A stretch of 64,000 bases of DNA from Goekera deserti (GCF_010685995.1 NZ_JAAGWK010000021.1:168702-232701); one strand, 5' to 3'. Counted from the first letter of the stretch, positions 9,476 through 17,901 are shown. Notes: generated by a model not told the origin, from the letters alone. Numbers and translations are program-made.

Positions 9476-9560
9476 GCCCCCCTTCCCCCCACCCTTCGCA
9501 GGCTCAGGGCGGGACCCTGGAGGGGGCCGTGCACGGCTCCTGTGGGGGCGTCGGACCCCG
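9476..9560. repeat. C-rich intergenic element (family 2), copy after rplI
   Basis: GCCCCCTTCCCCCCACCC, then TCGCAGGCTC, then GGGACCCTGGAGGGGGCC form an imperfect long stem that could terminate the ribosomal operon. The same blocks occur in reverse orientation at 58533-58588 and in diverged form at 2150-2215. Confidence 0.5.
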
Positions 9561-9850
9561 GTCCGGCGCCCCTGCAGGTGTTCCCGGAGCATGCAGGCGG
9601 GCGCTGTGCCCCGGGTGCGCCGGACGAGTCCTGCCAACAGGCCCGCGCCGCTTCGGCGGCACCTGTGGAGGCGGAACGCCCCGTCCCAGGGCGCGGACCG
9701 GTGCGCCACGCCGGGGCCGAGAAACTTCGGTGACTTCTTCCCGTCCACAGGCTGTCCGGCACGTTGCCGCAGGTGAGGAGCGTGTCGCGGGCCGCCGGGC
9801 GGCCGCCGTCCCCCGCTGCCTCCACACGGCGCCTCCGTGCGTCCACCGAC

Positions 9851-9859
9851 TTGTCCACA
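9851..9859 (+). promoter_or_regulatory. DnaA-box match upstream of dnaB
   Basis: TTGTCCACA is identical to the DnaA box consensus of high-GC actinobacteria. It is followed by GGTTGTGCAGA, which keeps part of a second box, and a weaker match is 110 nt upstream. Possibly DnaA control of dnaB; single 9-mers do occur by chance. Confidence 0.4.
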
Positions 9860-10069
9860 GGTTGTGCAGAGAGGCGTCCCCAACGGTGTTGGACGCCGGC
9901 CCCGCGGGTTCCTAGCGTCGACCCCAGCAGCCGCGGGGCACCGTCCCGCGGCATGCGCCCGGCGGCCGGCGTTCTGTCGGTACGGGGCGCTAAGCAGTAC
10001 CCGACACCGACGGCGCCGACCTGGCGCCGCCGGCGGCGACGACGTTCGTGGAAGGTGGGGGACCAGCGC

Positions 10070-12682
10070 GTGGCAGTGGTCGACGACATCAGCCGGCCCA
10101 AGGCGGCGGCGCCGGAGTACGACCGGCAGCCCCCTCAGGACGTCGCTGCCGAGCAGTCGGTCCTCGGCGGGATGCTGATGTCCAAGGACGCCATCGCCGA
10201 CGTCGTGGAGGTCCTGCACGGCAACGACTTCTACCGACCCGCCCACCAGATCGTCTACGACTGCATCCTCGACCTCTACGGCCGCGGCGAGCCGGCCGAC
10301 GCCATCACCGTCGCCGCCGAGCTGAATCGCGCCGACCAGCTGTCCCGGATGGGCGGCGCGGTCTACCTGCACACCCTGATCGCCTCCACGCCCACGGCGG
10401 CCAACGCCGGCTACTACGCCGCGATCGTGGCCGAGCAGGCCGTGCTGCGCCGGCTGGTCGAGGCCGGCACCCGGATCGTGCAGATGGGCTACGGCGCCGC
10501 CGGCGGCGGGGGCGACGTCGACGACATCGTCGACCGGGCCCAGCAGGAGGTCTACGACGTCACCGAGAAGCGCATGAGCGAGGACTACTCGCGCCTCGAG
10601 GACGTCCTGCAGCCCACCATGGACGAGCTGGACGCGATCGCCTCCCGCGGTGGCACCGCCCGCGGTGTGCCCACCGGCATCCGCGACCTCGACGAGCTGA
10701 CCAACGGCCTGCAGGCCGGCCAGATGATCGTCATCGCCGCCCGTCCTGGCGTGGGCAAGGCCCTGGCCCTGGACACGCCGCTCGCCACGCCCGGCGGTTG
10801 GACGACGATGGGCGAGATCACCGTGGGGCAGCAGGTGCTCGGTGCCGACGGCCGGCCGACCACGGTGGTGGCCGCGACCGAGGTGCTGCGCGGGCGCCCC
10901 TGCTTCGAGGTGCACTTCTCCGACGGCTCGGTCGTCGTCGCCGATGCCCAGCACCAGTGGCTGACCCACGACCGGGCCAGCCGGCGCGCCGCGCAGGAGG
11001 CCCGGGCGGCCGGGGGCACGCGGGCGCCGCGTCAGGTCCCCGCGGTCCGGACGACCGAGGAGCTGGCCCGCACCCTGCGCTGCGCCACGGCGGACGCCCG
11101 GCTGAACCACTCGGTGACCAACGCCGCCCCACTGGAGCTGCCCGACGCCGACCTGCCGGTCCCGCCCTACGCCTTCGGGGTGTGGCTGGGCGACGGCTCC
11201 TCCGCGGCGGCCCAGTACACCAGCGACGACCCGGAGATCGCGGTCCACATCGAGGCCGAGGGCCTGGTCGTCACGCCGACCGGCGCCGACCGGCGGTACT
11301 CCCTGCGGCTGCCCGCCCACCCACCGGTGGCCGAGCGGACGTGCCCGATGTGCGGCGGGTCGTTCCTGCCGAGGACCTCGCAGGTCCAGACCTGCGGGAA
11401 GGCCTGCGGCGGGCGTCTGCGGGCCTCGGGCGGGGTCGGCCGCAGTGCCACCTGCGCCGAGTGCGGCGGGCCGTCCGCCGGCCTCGCGCAGTGCCAGGGG
11501 TGCCGGGACCACCACGGGACGGTGCAGGCGCGGCTGCGTTCCCTGGGCGCGCTGGGTGACAAGCACATCCCCGTCCGGTACCTGCGGGCGTCGGTCGCCC
11601 AGCGACGGGCGCTGCTCGCCGGCCTGCTGGACAGTGACGGCACGGTCGCGCCGAACGGCGTGGTGCAGTTCGCGGTGACCAGCCGGCGGCTGGCGGAGGA
11701 CGCCCGGGAGCTGATCGCGAGCCTGGGCCACCGTGTGCGGATGTCGCGCAAGCCCGTCGCCGGGCGCGGCCCGGACTCCTCGACCTGCTTCACCCTCACC
11801 TTCAGCACCGACGACGAGGTCTTCCGGCTGGAGCGCAAGAAGCTGGCGCACAAGGAGCGAGGTGCGCGCACGTTCACCGCTCGGGGTGTCCGGTTCATCA
11901 CCGACGTGCGGCCGGTGGACAGCGTCCCCGTGCGGTGCATCCAGGTCGATGCCGACGACCACCTCTTCCTGGCCGGGCGCAGCTTCATCCCGACCCACAA
12001 CTCGACGCTCGGGCTGGACATCGCGCGCTCGGCCGCCGTGAAGCACGGCAAGGCCGCCTGCATCTTCTCCCTGGAGATGAGCAAGCACGAGATCACCATG
12101 CGTCTGCTGTCCGCCGAGGCAAAGGTGCCGCTGCACCACATGCGCGCCGGCACGCTGAGCGACGAGGACTGGTCGAAGCTGGCCCGTCGGATGGGTGAGG
12201 TCGCCGATGCGCCGCTCTACATCGACGACTCCCCCAACATGACGATGATGGAGATCCGGGCCAAGGCGCGGCGGCTCAAGCAGCGCAACGACCTCGAGCT
12301 GGTGGTCATCGACTACCTGCAGCTGATGACGTCGGGCAAGCGGGTGGAGAGCCGCCAGCAGGAGGTCTCGGAGTTCTCCCGCGCGCTGAAGCTGCTGGCC
12401 AAGGAGCTCGAGGTGCCGGTGATCGCGATGAGCCAGCTGAACCGTGGGTCCGAGCAGCGTCAGGACAAGAAGCCGATGCTGTCGGACCTCCGCGAGTCGG
12501 GCAGCATCGAGCAGGACGCGGACATGGTCATGATGATCCACCGCGAGGACATGTACGAGAAGGAGTCCCCGCGGGCCGGCGAGGCCGACATCATGCTGGT
12601 CAAGCACCGCAACGGCCCCACCGCCAACGTCACGGTCGCCTTCCAGGGCCATTACAGCCGCTTCGTCGACATGGCCAACTGA
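10070..12682 (+). CDS. dnaB: Replicative DNA helicase DnaB, intein-containing precursor
   Basis: 870-residue precursor: 230 residues of N-extein, a 414-residue intein and a 226-residue C-extein. After splicing a normal 456-residue DnaB remains, with N-terminal domain (QDVAAEQSVLGGML...), Walker A GVGKS rebuilt across the splice point, Walker B VVIDYLQLM and the late motif SDLRESGSIEQDADMV. It is the hexameric helicase of the replication fork. GTG at 10070 is chosen because GGAAGGTGGGGG lies 8 nt upstream; the open frame reaches to 9764. Position after rplI matches Rv0058, which also has an intein. Without splicing the ATPase site is broken, so activity depends on the intein. Confidence 0.95.
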   Translation: MAVVDDISRPKAAAPEYDRQPPQDVAAEQSVLGGMLMSKDAIADVVEVLHGNDFYRPAHQIVYDCILDLYGRGEPADAITVAAELNRADQLSRMGGAVYLHTLIASTPTAANAGYYAAIVAEQAVLRRLVEAGTRIVQMGYGAAGGGGDVDDIVDRAQQEVYDVTEKRMSEDYSRLEDVLQPTMDELDAIASRGGTARGVPTGIRDLDELTNGLQAGQMIVIAARPGVGKALALDTPLATPGGWTTMGEITVGQQVLGADGRPTTVVAATEVLRGRPCFEVHFSDGSVVVADAQHQWLTHDRASRRAAQEARAAGGTRAPRQVPAVRTTEELARTLRCATADARLNHSVTNAAPLELPDADLPVPPYAFGVWLGDGSSAAAQYTSDDPEIAVHIEAEGLVVTPTGADRRYSLRLPAHPPVAERTCPMCGGSFLPRTSQVQTCGKACGGRLRASGGVGRSATCAECGGPSAGLAQCQGCRDHHGTVQARLRSLGALGDKHIPVRYLRASVAQRRALLAGLLDSDGTVAPNGVVQFAVTSRRLAEDARELIASLGHRVRMSRKPVAGRGPDSSTCFTLTFSTDDEVFRLERKKLAHKERGARTFTARGVRFITDVRPVDSVPVRCIQVDADDHLFLAGRSFIPTHNSTLGLDIARSAAVKHGKAACIFSLEMSKHEITMRLLSAEAKVPLHHMRAGTLSDEDWSKLARRMGEVADAPLYIDDSPNMTMMEIRAKARRLKQRNDLELVVIDYLQLMTSGKRVESRQQEVSEFSRALKLLAKELEVPVIAMSQLNRGSEQRQDKKPMLSDLRESGSIEQDADMVMMIHREDMYEKESPRAGEADIMLVKHRNGPTANVTVAFQGHYSRFVDMAN
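10760..12001 (+). mobile_element. Intein with LAGLIDADG endonuclease in the DnaB P-loop (class 3 signature)
   Basis: 414 residues from A1 (after ...PGVGK) to H413-N414, followed by Ser of the C-extein. Ala at position 1 rules out the ordinary first step. The three residues that define class 3 inteins are present: W67 two after the block B His (H65, QHQW), C393 in block F (VRCIQVD) and T412 before the terminal His-Asn. Splicing should start at C393 with a branched intermediate. The endonuclease has both active motifs, FGVWLGDGSS (D145) and LLAGLLDSDGTV (D291). Between them lies a Cys-rich insert (C195/C198/C212/C216 and C232/C235/C245/C248) like two zinc fingers. All motifs look intact, so homing may still be active. 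Confidence 0.9.
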
Positions 12683-12718
12683 CCTGCCCCGTCCGGGACT
12701 CCGGTCCCCGGTGGCAGG

Positions 12719-12773
12719 CAGTGGCCCGTCAGCGGCCAGTAGGGAGCCCGACGTGGCCGCTGACGGGTCACTG
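12719..12773. terminator. Bidirectional terminator between dnaB and the CsoR-like gene
   Basis: A 20-bp inverted repeat with one mismatch (12719-12738 with 12754-12773) around a 15-nt loop, between convergent genes. No T-run, as usual in high-GC actinobacteria. Confidence 0.7.
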
Positions 12774-12802
12774 CTCGCGGTCAGCCGCCTGCCTGGGCGC
12801 GG

Positions 12803-13069
12803 TCAGGCCAGGGCCAGGAACAGCTTCTCCATCTTCTTCACGTCGACGCCGTCCAGGCCCTCGTCGGACTCCGCGAGGCAGTGCTGCAGGCCGGTGGCGA
12901 CGATCGCGTAGCCGCTGCGGGCGATCGCCTTGTTCACGGCGGCCAGCTGGGTGAGCACCGACTCGCAGTCCGAGCCCTCCTCCATCATCCGGATGACGCT
13001 GCCGAGGTGGCCGTGCGCTCGCTTCATGCGCGTGATGATCGCCTTGATCTCGGTGGGTTCGAGGTCCAC
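12803..13069 (-). CDS. CsoR/CstR-family (DUF156) sensor repressor
   Basis: 88 residues, all helical DUF156 fold. Of the CsoR Cu(I) ligands Cys-His-Cys, both cysteines are present (C35 and C64, 29 apart) but the position of the His, four before the second Cys, is G60; a His is present only next to C64 (H63). This fits the thiol-only, persulfide-sensing CstR branch better than copper CsoR, though other ligands are possible. GTG at 13069 follows AGCAGG. It is divergent from an MMPL transporter whose promoter carries two G-tract operators of the CsoR/CstR type. Confidence 0.85.
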   Translation of the reverse strand: MDLEPTEIKAIITRMKRAHGHLGSVIRMMEEGSDCESVLTQLAAVNKAIARSGYAIVATGLQHCLAESDEGLDGVDVKKMEKLFLALA

Positions 13070-13206
13070 GGGTCCTGCTCTCTGGGTCTGGTGGCGGTCG
13101 ACCGCGCCGGACCCGCGCCCCGCGTGACGGGCCCGAGGTGGGACGGCGGCTGCTCGGGGTCGGTGGGCTGACCGCCGACCCCCTCGATGGGACGAGCTCA
13201 GGCTAC

Positions 13207-13259
13207 AACCCCCTGGGGGGATCTGCTACGGTCGCGCTGCTTTATCCCCCCGGGGGGAT
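13207..13259. promoter_or_regulatory. Two G-tract operators around the MMPL promoter
   Basis: AACCCCCTGGGGGGAT (13207-13222) and the perfect palindrome ATCCCCCCGGGGGGAT (13244-13259) lie 37 bp apart, centre to centre. Between them is a -10-like TACGGT (13227-13232), so one site covers the promoter spacer and the other the start of the transcript. CsoR/CstR repressors bind such A/T-C-tract-G-tract-A/T sites. This is probably where the divergent repressor acts. Confidence 0.75.
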
Positions 13260-13308
13260 GCAGGCGATCCACGAACTCCTCCCGGCACGGACCCACTGGA
13301 GGCCCCGC

Positions 13309-15540
13309 ATGACGTCGACCACCGGCCGACCCCCTGCCCTGCTGCCGCCCGACCCCGCCGCGCCGGGCGCGGCACGAGGCGACACCCCCGACCCGGTGGG
13401 TGTCCGACGCCGGTTCGGGCCGCTGGGGCGGCTCGGTCTGGCCGTCGTCGACCACGGCCGGGTCACCGCGATCGTGTGGCTCCTGCTGGTCATCGGCCTC
13501 GGCGCCTTCGCCCCGCGGGTGGAGGCCGAGCTGTCCGGGGCCGGCTGGCAGGCCGACGGCTCGGAGTCGGTGGCGGTCCGCGAGCTCGCGCAGGACCGGT
13601 TCGGCGGCAACGCCAGCCACGCCCTTCAGGTCGTCGTCCACTCCGACGACGGCCCGGTCACCCAGGGCCGGGGCGCGGAGGTGCTGGCGCAGGCCACCGC
13701 CCTCCTGGAGGCCGACCCGCGGATCTCGTCCGTCGTCCAGCCCCAGCCCGGTGCCATGCTCTCCGCCGACGGGTCCACGGCCGTCCTGCTCGCCGGGGCC
13801 GACGCCGACACCAACGACATGGTCCGCGCCGCCGACGCGCTGACCGAGCCGCTGGAGGCCCTGTCCGGGGACGGCGTCGAGGTCGACCCGACCGGCTCCT
13901 CGCAGCTGTGGAGCGACTTCAACGAGGCCAACCTGCAGGCCATGCTCCAGTCCGAGCTGCTCTCCTGGCCGCTGACCCTGGCCATCCTGGTGGTCGCGTT
14001 CGGTGCCCTGGTCGCCGCCGGGCTGCCACTGCTGTTGACGCTGGCCGGGCTCGTCGCCTCCGCCGGGTCGTTGGTGCTGGTCAACCAGCTGGTGCCCGTC
14101 TCCATCTGGGCGCTGAACTTCGCGCTGATGTTCGCCCTCGCCCTGGGCATCGACTACGCGCTGTTCGTCGTCGTCCGGTTCCGGGCCGCGCGCGCGGCCC
14201 AGGCGGCGGCCGGGCAGCAGGGCCGGCCGGCTGCGCGGCTCGCCGTCGCCGAGACCATGGACACCGCCGGCAAGGCCGTGCTGCTGTCCGGCGTCACCGT
14301 CCTGGTCTCGCTGAGCGCGGTGATGATCGTGCCCAGCCCCTCGTTCCGCTCGATGGCCGGCGGGATCATGCTCGCCGTCGTCTTCGTGCTCGCCGCCACC
14401 CTCACCCTGCTCCCGCTGGTGCTGGTGCGGCTGGACCACCGGGTCGACGCTCTCTCCCTGCCGTGGACCGCGCGCGCCGAGCACCGGTCCCCGCGCTTCG
14501 CCGCCTGGGGTGCCCACCTGTGGAAGCACCCCGTGCTCGCCGGGGTCGCGTCCACGGTGGTCCTGCTCGCGCTCGCCGCGCCCGTCGTCGGGCTCAGCAC
14601 CGCCATGCCCTCGATCGCGGTGCTCCCGGAGGATGCCCCGGCGCGCGAGGGCTACGACCGGGTGCAGGAGGCGTTCGGCGTCGGGGCGCCCGGCGCCCTG
14701 CAGGTGGTCGCCGACGCCGCCGACGCCGACGCCACCGTGCAGGTCCTGGACCAGGACCCCGGGATCGCCGCGGTGGCGCCACCGGTGCCCGCCACCGACG
14801 GCAGCGCGCAGGTGCTCGTGCAGGCCGCGCCCACCGTCGACCCGTCCGACCCGGCACTCGCCGAGACCGTGGACCGGCTGCGGGACCAGCTCCCCCGGTC
14901 GGCGCTCGTGGGTGGCGCCGCGGTGGAGAACCTGGACCTGGAGTCCGAGCTCGACGCCGTCACCCCGGTGGTGGTCGTGACCGTCCTGGTGCTCGGGTTC
15001 CTGCTGTTGCTCGTCGCGCTGCAGGCGCCGCTGATCTCCCTGCTCGGCACCCTCGTCAGCCTGCTGTCCACGGCCGCCGCGTTCGGCGTCGCCCGCCTGG
15101 TCTTCCAGGAGGGCATCGGGGCCGGCCTGCTGGGCTTCCAGTCGCAGGGCTTCCTGGACGCCTGGGCGCCGGTGTTCTTCTTCGCGATGATCTTCGCGAT
15201 CGCGATGGACTACACCGTGTTCCTGCTGGCCTCGGCCAAGGAGCACTGGGAGCGCACCGGTGACCCGCGGGAGGCGATGGTCGGCGCGATGGCGCACTCC
15301 GGCCGGGTCGTCTTCGCCGCGGGCGCGGTGATGGTGGTCGTCTTCGCCACCTTCGCGCTCTCCGGCCCGCTGCCGCCCAAGGAGATGGGCATCGTGCTGG
15401 GCGTCGCCGTCCTGCTGGACGCCTTCCTGGTGCGGCTGGTGCTGCTGCCGGTGCTGCTGCGCCTCACCGGCCGGGCCGCCTGGTGGACCCCGGCCTGGCT
15501 GGCCCGCGTGCTGCCCGACATCCGCTTCTCGCACTCCTGA
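13309..15540 (+). CDS. MMPL-family RND transporter, CsoR-controlled
   Basis: 743 residues with two RND halves: a first helix near residue 60, a large extracellular loop, a block of helices (about 220-375), a second loop and a final helix block (about 540-725). MMPL proteins export lipids, siderophores or hydrophobic compounds using the proton gradient. ATG at 13309 follows CTGGAGG. The double G-tract operator upstream and the divergent CsoR/CstR-like gene suggest induction by a metal or by reactive sulfur; the substrate is unknown. A Cys-rich small protein follows 46 nt later and is probably in the same operon. Confidence 0.88.
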   Translation: MTSTTGRPPALLPPDPAAPGAARGDTPDPVGVRRRFGPLGRLGLAVVDHGRVTAIVWLLLVIGLGAFAPRVEAELSGAGWQADGSESVAVRELAQDRFGGNASHALQVVVHSDDGPVTQGRGAEVLAQATALLEADPRISSVVQPQPGAMLSADGSTAVLLAGADADTNDMVRAADALTEPLEALSGDGVEVDPTGSSQLWSDFNEANLQAMLQSELLSWPLTLAILVVAFGALVAAGLPLLLTLAGLVASAGSLVLVNQLVPVSIWALNFALMFALALGIDYALFVVVRFRAARAAQAAAGQQGRPAARLAVAETMDTAGKAVLLSGVTVLVSLSAVMIVPSPSFRSMAGGIMLAVVFVLAATLTLLPLVLVRLDHRVDALSLPWTARAEHRSPRFAAWGAHLWKHPVLAGVASTVVLLALAAPVVGLSTAMPSIAVLPEDAPAREGYDRVQEAFGVGAPGALQVVADAADADATVQVLDQDPGIAAVAPPVPATDGSAQVLVQAAPTVDPSDPALAETVDRLRDQLPRSALVGGAAVENLDLESELDAVTPVVVVTVLVLGFLLLLVALQAPLISLLGTLVSLLSTAAAFGVARLVFQEGIGAGLLGFQSQGFLDAWAPVFFFAMIFAIAMDYTVFLLASAKEHWERTGDPREAMVGAMAHSGRVVFAAGAVMVVVFATFALSGPLPPKEMGIVLGVAVLLDAFLVRLVLLPVLLRLTGRAAWWTPAWLARVLPDIRFSHS

Positions 15541-15586
15541 CCCCCGCACCCGCCACCCGCACACCGAGACGATCGAGAGGGACGAC

Positions 15587-15754
15587 ATGTGCCGAGCAAC
15601 CCCCTGCAGCACCTGCGGGAGGACCACCTGGGCCGGCTGCGGCCAGCACGTCGCGCAGGTCCGGGCGAGCGTGTCCGCCGCGCAGTGGTGCCCCGGGCAC
15701 CCGGGCGCCACCGAGGCGCGACGCTCGCTGTGGAGCCGGGTGCTGCGCCGCTGA
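15587..15754 (+). CDS. Small Cys-rich protein (55 aa)
   Basis: Starts MCRATPCSTCGRTTWAGCGQ and ends in a basic helix; five Cys (2, 7, 10, 18, 35) plus two His suggest a zinc or other metal/thiol site. I recognise the MCR...C-x2-C-G(R/K)TTWAGCGQHV pattern as a small conserved actinobacterial protein of unknown function. ATG follows GAGAGGGA. Placed right after the MMPL gene under the same G-tract operators, it may bind the same metal or sulfur species that the repressor senses. Confidence 0.75.
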   Translation: MCRATPCSTCGRTTWAGCGQHVAQVRASVSAAQWCPGHPGATEARRSLWSRVLRR

Positions 15755-15764
15755 CGGCCGCAGG

Positions 15765-16715
15765 TCAGCCCGCCCGGCGCCGCTCCACCGGCAGGTGCAC
15801 CGGCGGCGTCGGGAACGGGCTGGCCCCGACGACGCCGCCGGCGGCCGCGGCCAGCTCCGGCTGCTCGCGGCCGGCGCTGCGCCGGGCCAGCACCAGGACG
15901 CCGCCGACCAGCAGCACCACACCGATCAGCTGACCGCTGCGGGCGACCGCGCCCAGGGCCAGCGACTCACCGAACACCGGGCCGGCCAGCCCGATCGCGA
16001 TCAGCGGCTCCAGCACGGCCATCGCCGGCAGCGACTCGATGAGCGCACCGGTCTGGTAGGCCCACTGGGCCATCGTGATGCCCACCGCGCCGCTGAGGAC
16101 CAGGGCGTAGAACGGCCAGGACACCAGCCAGCGGTCGACGTCCACCTCCACCAGCGCCTTCAGCTGCAGGCCGGTGCTGCCGAAGCCGCACCCGGAGGCG
16201 ATGCCGAGCACCAGGGCCCGGTGCGGCGCGTTCGGCCGCAGCGCCCACACCGCCGCGAGCAGGGCCACCCCCACCGCCGCGGCGACGCACAGCCCGAGGG
16301 CGAGGTCGGTGGCCCCGCGGCCCTCCCCGGGGTGCGCGGCGAGCAGGAAGACACCGAGTCCGACGACGACCACCACCGCCGCCGCCCACTGCACCCGGTC
16401 GGGCAGGGCGCGGCCCGGGTGCAGCCGGTCCACCACCGCACCCAGGACCAGCGACAGCACCAGACCGCTGGACAGCAGCGGCTGCACGAGCACCACCGCA
16501 CCGTGGTGCAGCGCGAAGGCGTGCAGGGTGAGGCCGACCACCGCGGCGAACTGACCGGCCAGCCAAACGGGGTGCCGGATCAGCTTCTGCAGCAGCCGGA
16601 GCACCCGCCCGGCGCCCTGCCCGGAGTCCACCGAGCTGGCCGCCCGGTGCTGCACCACGGTCGACACGGCGAAGGCGGACGCGGAACCCAGGGCCAGCAG
16701 GACGGCGGCGATCAC
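15765..16715 (-). CDS. DMT-superfamily (EamA-like) transporter
   Basis: 316 residues with about 9-10 hydrophobic helices in two similar halves and a short cytoplasmic tail, as in drug/metabolite transporters. The substrate cannot be predicted. GTG at 16715 (VIAAVLLALGSASAFAVSTV) starts the first helix; the frame is open upstream to 17207, but that part is low-complexity Arg/Pro/Gly and not membrane-like. It converges with the small Cys-rich gene, 10 nt apart. Confidence 0.85.
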   Translation of the reverse strand: MIAAVLLALGSASAFAVSTVVQHRAASSVDSGQGAGRVLRLLQKLIRHPVWLAGQFAAVVGLTLHAFALHHGAVVLVQPLLSSGLVLSLVLGAVVDRLHPGRALPDRVQWAAAVVVVVGLGVFLLAAHPGEGRGATDLALGLCVAAAVGVALLAAVWALRPNAPHRALVLGIASGCGFGSTGLQLKALVEVDVDRWLVSWPFYALVLSGAVGITMAQWAYQTGALIESLPAMAVLEPLIAIGLAGPVFGESLALGAVARSGQLIGVVLLVGGVLVLARRSAGREQPELAAAAGGVVGASPFPTPPVHLPVERRRAG

Positions 16716-17256
16716 GCGGCACCGCGGCGGCCACGGCACCCGGCCGGCCGGGGCGCGGGTGCGCCGGGCCGGTGCGGGCGGTGGTGTGGCAGCTGGTCGC
16801 TCACGGGTGCCCCTGTCGCTCGTCGCACGGTCCTGTCGCCCCCCAGTGGACCAGGCCGGACCTGCCCCGGCGCGCCCACCCGCCCGATCATCGCCGGTTC
16901 CCTGGCGATCCGCTGCCAGCGACCTGCCCGTCAGCCGCCACCCGGGCAGGTCCCGGGTCGACACGGGCACCCGCGGAGGACGGCGACCCGGACCACCCCG
17001 GCCGGTTCGGCGCGCCCGTCGCCCTGACCTGCGACGACGTGTCGGCAACCGGTCAGGACGGTGTCCCGCGGCCGACCGGAACCGGCTGGAGGGGTGTCCG
17101 GGGCCGGCCGAACCGTCTCGGCGACGCCCCGGACGTCGTCCCGAACCGGGTGGGCCGGTTACCGCACGCCGGTCACCGCACCGGCCGGTGGCAGCCGGGT
17201 ACGACACGCTCCGTGACGTCCCACCGGCAGGGCGGCCACCGGCCGATCATCGGGGG
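16716..17256. other. 541-nt gap between divergent DMT and CGNR genes
   Basis: Open frames run through it on both strands but give only Arg/Pro/Gly-rich sequence. It has several CCGGTT/AACCGG and CGGCC short repeats (17040-17200) and must hold both divergent promoters, but I see no clear operator or terminator. Confidence 0.4.
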
Positions 17257-17901
17257 ATGACGTTCGTGATGGTCGGGGGTCGGCTGAGCCTGGACTTCGT
17301 CGCCACCCTGACCGAGCGCCGGCACGAGCCGGTCGAGCAGCTGCTCGAGCCCCGCGACCTCTCCACGTGGGCCGGTGAGGTGGCCCTGGTCGACGAGGAC
17401 CTGGACGTGTCCCCGGACGAGCTGGCCGAGGCCCGCGCCCTGCGCGAGGCGATGCACCGGGTGGTGCTCGCGCGGACCGCCGAGGGACAGCTGCGCGCCG
17501 CCGACATCGCCGCGCTGAACCGGGCCGCCCGGCACGCCCCGGTGGCCCTGCAACTGGCCTGGAGCGGGGGGCTGCGCCGCCGGGGCGACGTCCGGCAGGT
17601 GCTGGCCAGCATCGTCCGCGACGTGCTGGAGCTGCTGGACTCCGACCAGCTCGCGCGGGTGCGGGAGTGCGACCGGGAGGAGTGCACCCGGCTCTACGTC
17701 GACGCCTCGCGCACCCGCAACCGCCGCTGGTGCGACATGGCCGAGTGCGGCAACCGCGCCAAGGTGGCCGCCTTCCGCCGTCGTCAGCACGGCTGGGACG
17801 AGCGCACCGGCCCGCTGTGGACCGGGCCGCCGGTCCCGCTGACCGCCATCCGCGGCCGCGAGGAGCCGCTGCGCCGGTCGGAGGTCGTCCCCGACCCCTG
17901 A
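17257..17901 (+). CDS. CGNR zinc-finger protein (ABATE domain)
   Basis: 214 residues. The N-terminal ABATE domain (VGGRLSLDFVATL...) precedes a C-terminal CGNR zinc finger, C-x4-C...WCDMAECGNRAKVAAFRRR, a putative DNA-binding element of stress-linked actinobacterial regulators. ATG at 17257 follows a G-run. The target is unknown; the nearest candidate is the divergent DMT transporter. Confidence 0.85.
   Translation: MTFVMVGGRLSLDFVATLTERRHEPVEQLLEPRDLSTWAGEVALVDEDLDVSPDELAEARALREAMHRVVLARTAEGQLRAADIAALNRAARHAPVALQLAWSGGLRRRGDVRQVLASIVRDVLELLDSDQLARVRECDREECTRLYVDASRTRNRRWCDMAECGNRAKVAAFRRRQHGWDERTGPLWTGPPVPLTAIRGREEPLRRSEVVPDP

Larger units (their letters stand above)
9471..10069. other. 599-nt gap between rplI and dnaB
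   Basis: No credible gene. It holds a C-rich stem element (9476-9528, extended similarity to about 9560) right after rplI, an exact actinobacterial DnaA-box match TTGTCCACA (9851-9859), a weaker one CCGTCCACA (9741-9749), and near 9977-10007 an imperfect inverted repeat TGTCGGTAC/GTACCCGACA. The dnaB ribosome site GGAAGGTGGGGG is at its end. The frame of dnaB is open upstream to 9764, but composition there is not protein-like. Confidence 0.6.

Noticed and set aside
9764..10069. 102-codon N-terminal extension of DnaB
   Set aside because: Arg/Pro-rich, starts before the ribosome site; DnaB homologues start near the GTG at 10070.
9275..12652. 1125-codon open frame on minus opposite rplI/dnaB
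   Set aside because: Antisense shadow of high-GC coding DNA; no family-like sequence, while dnaB and rplI on plus are certain.
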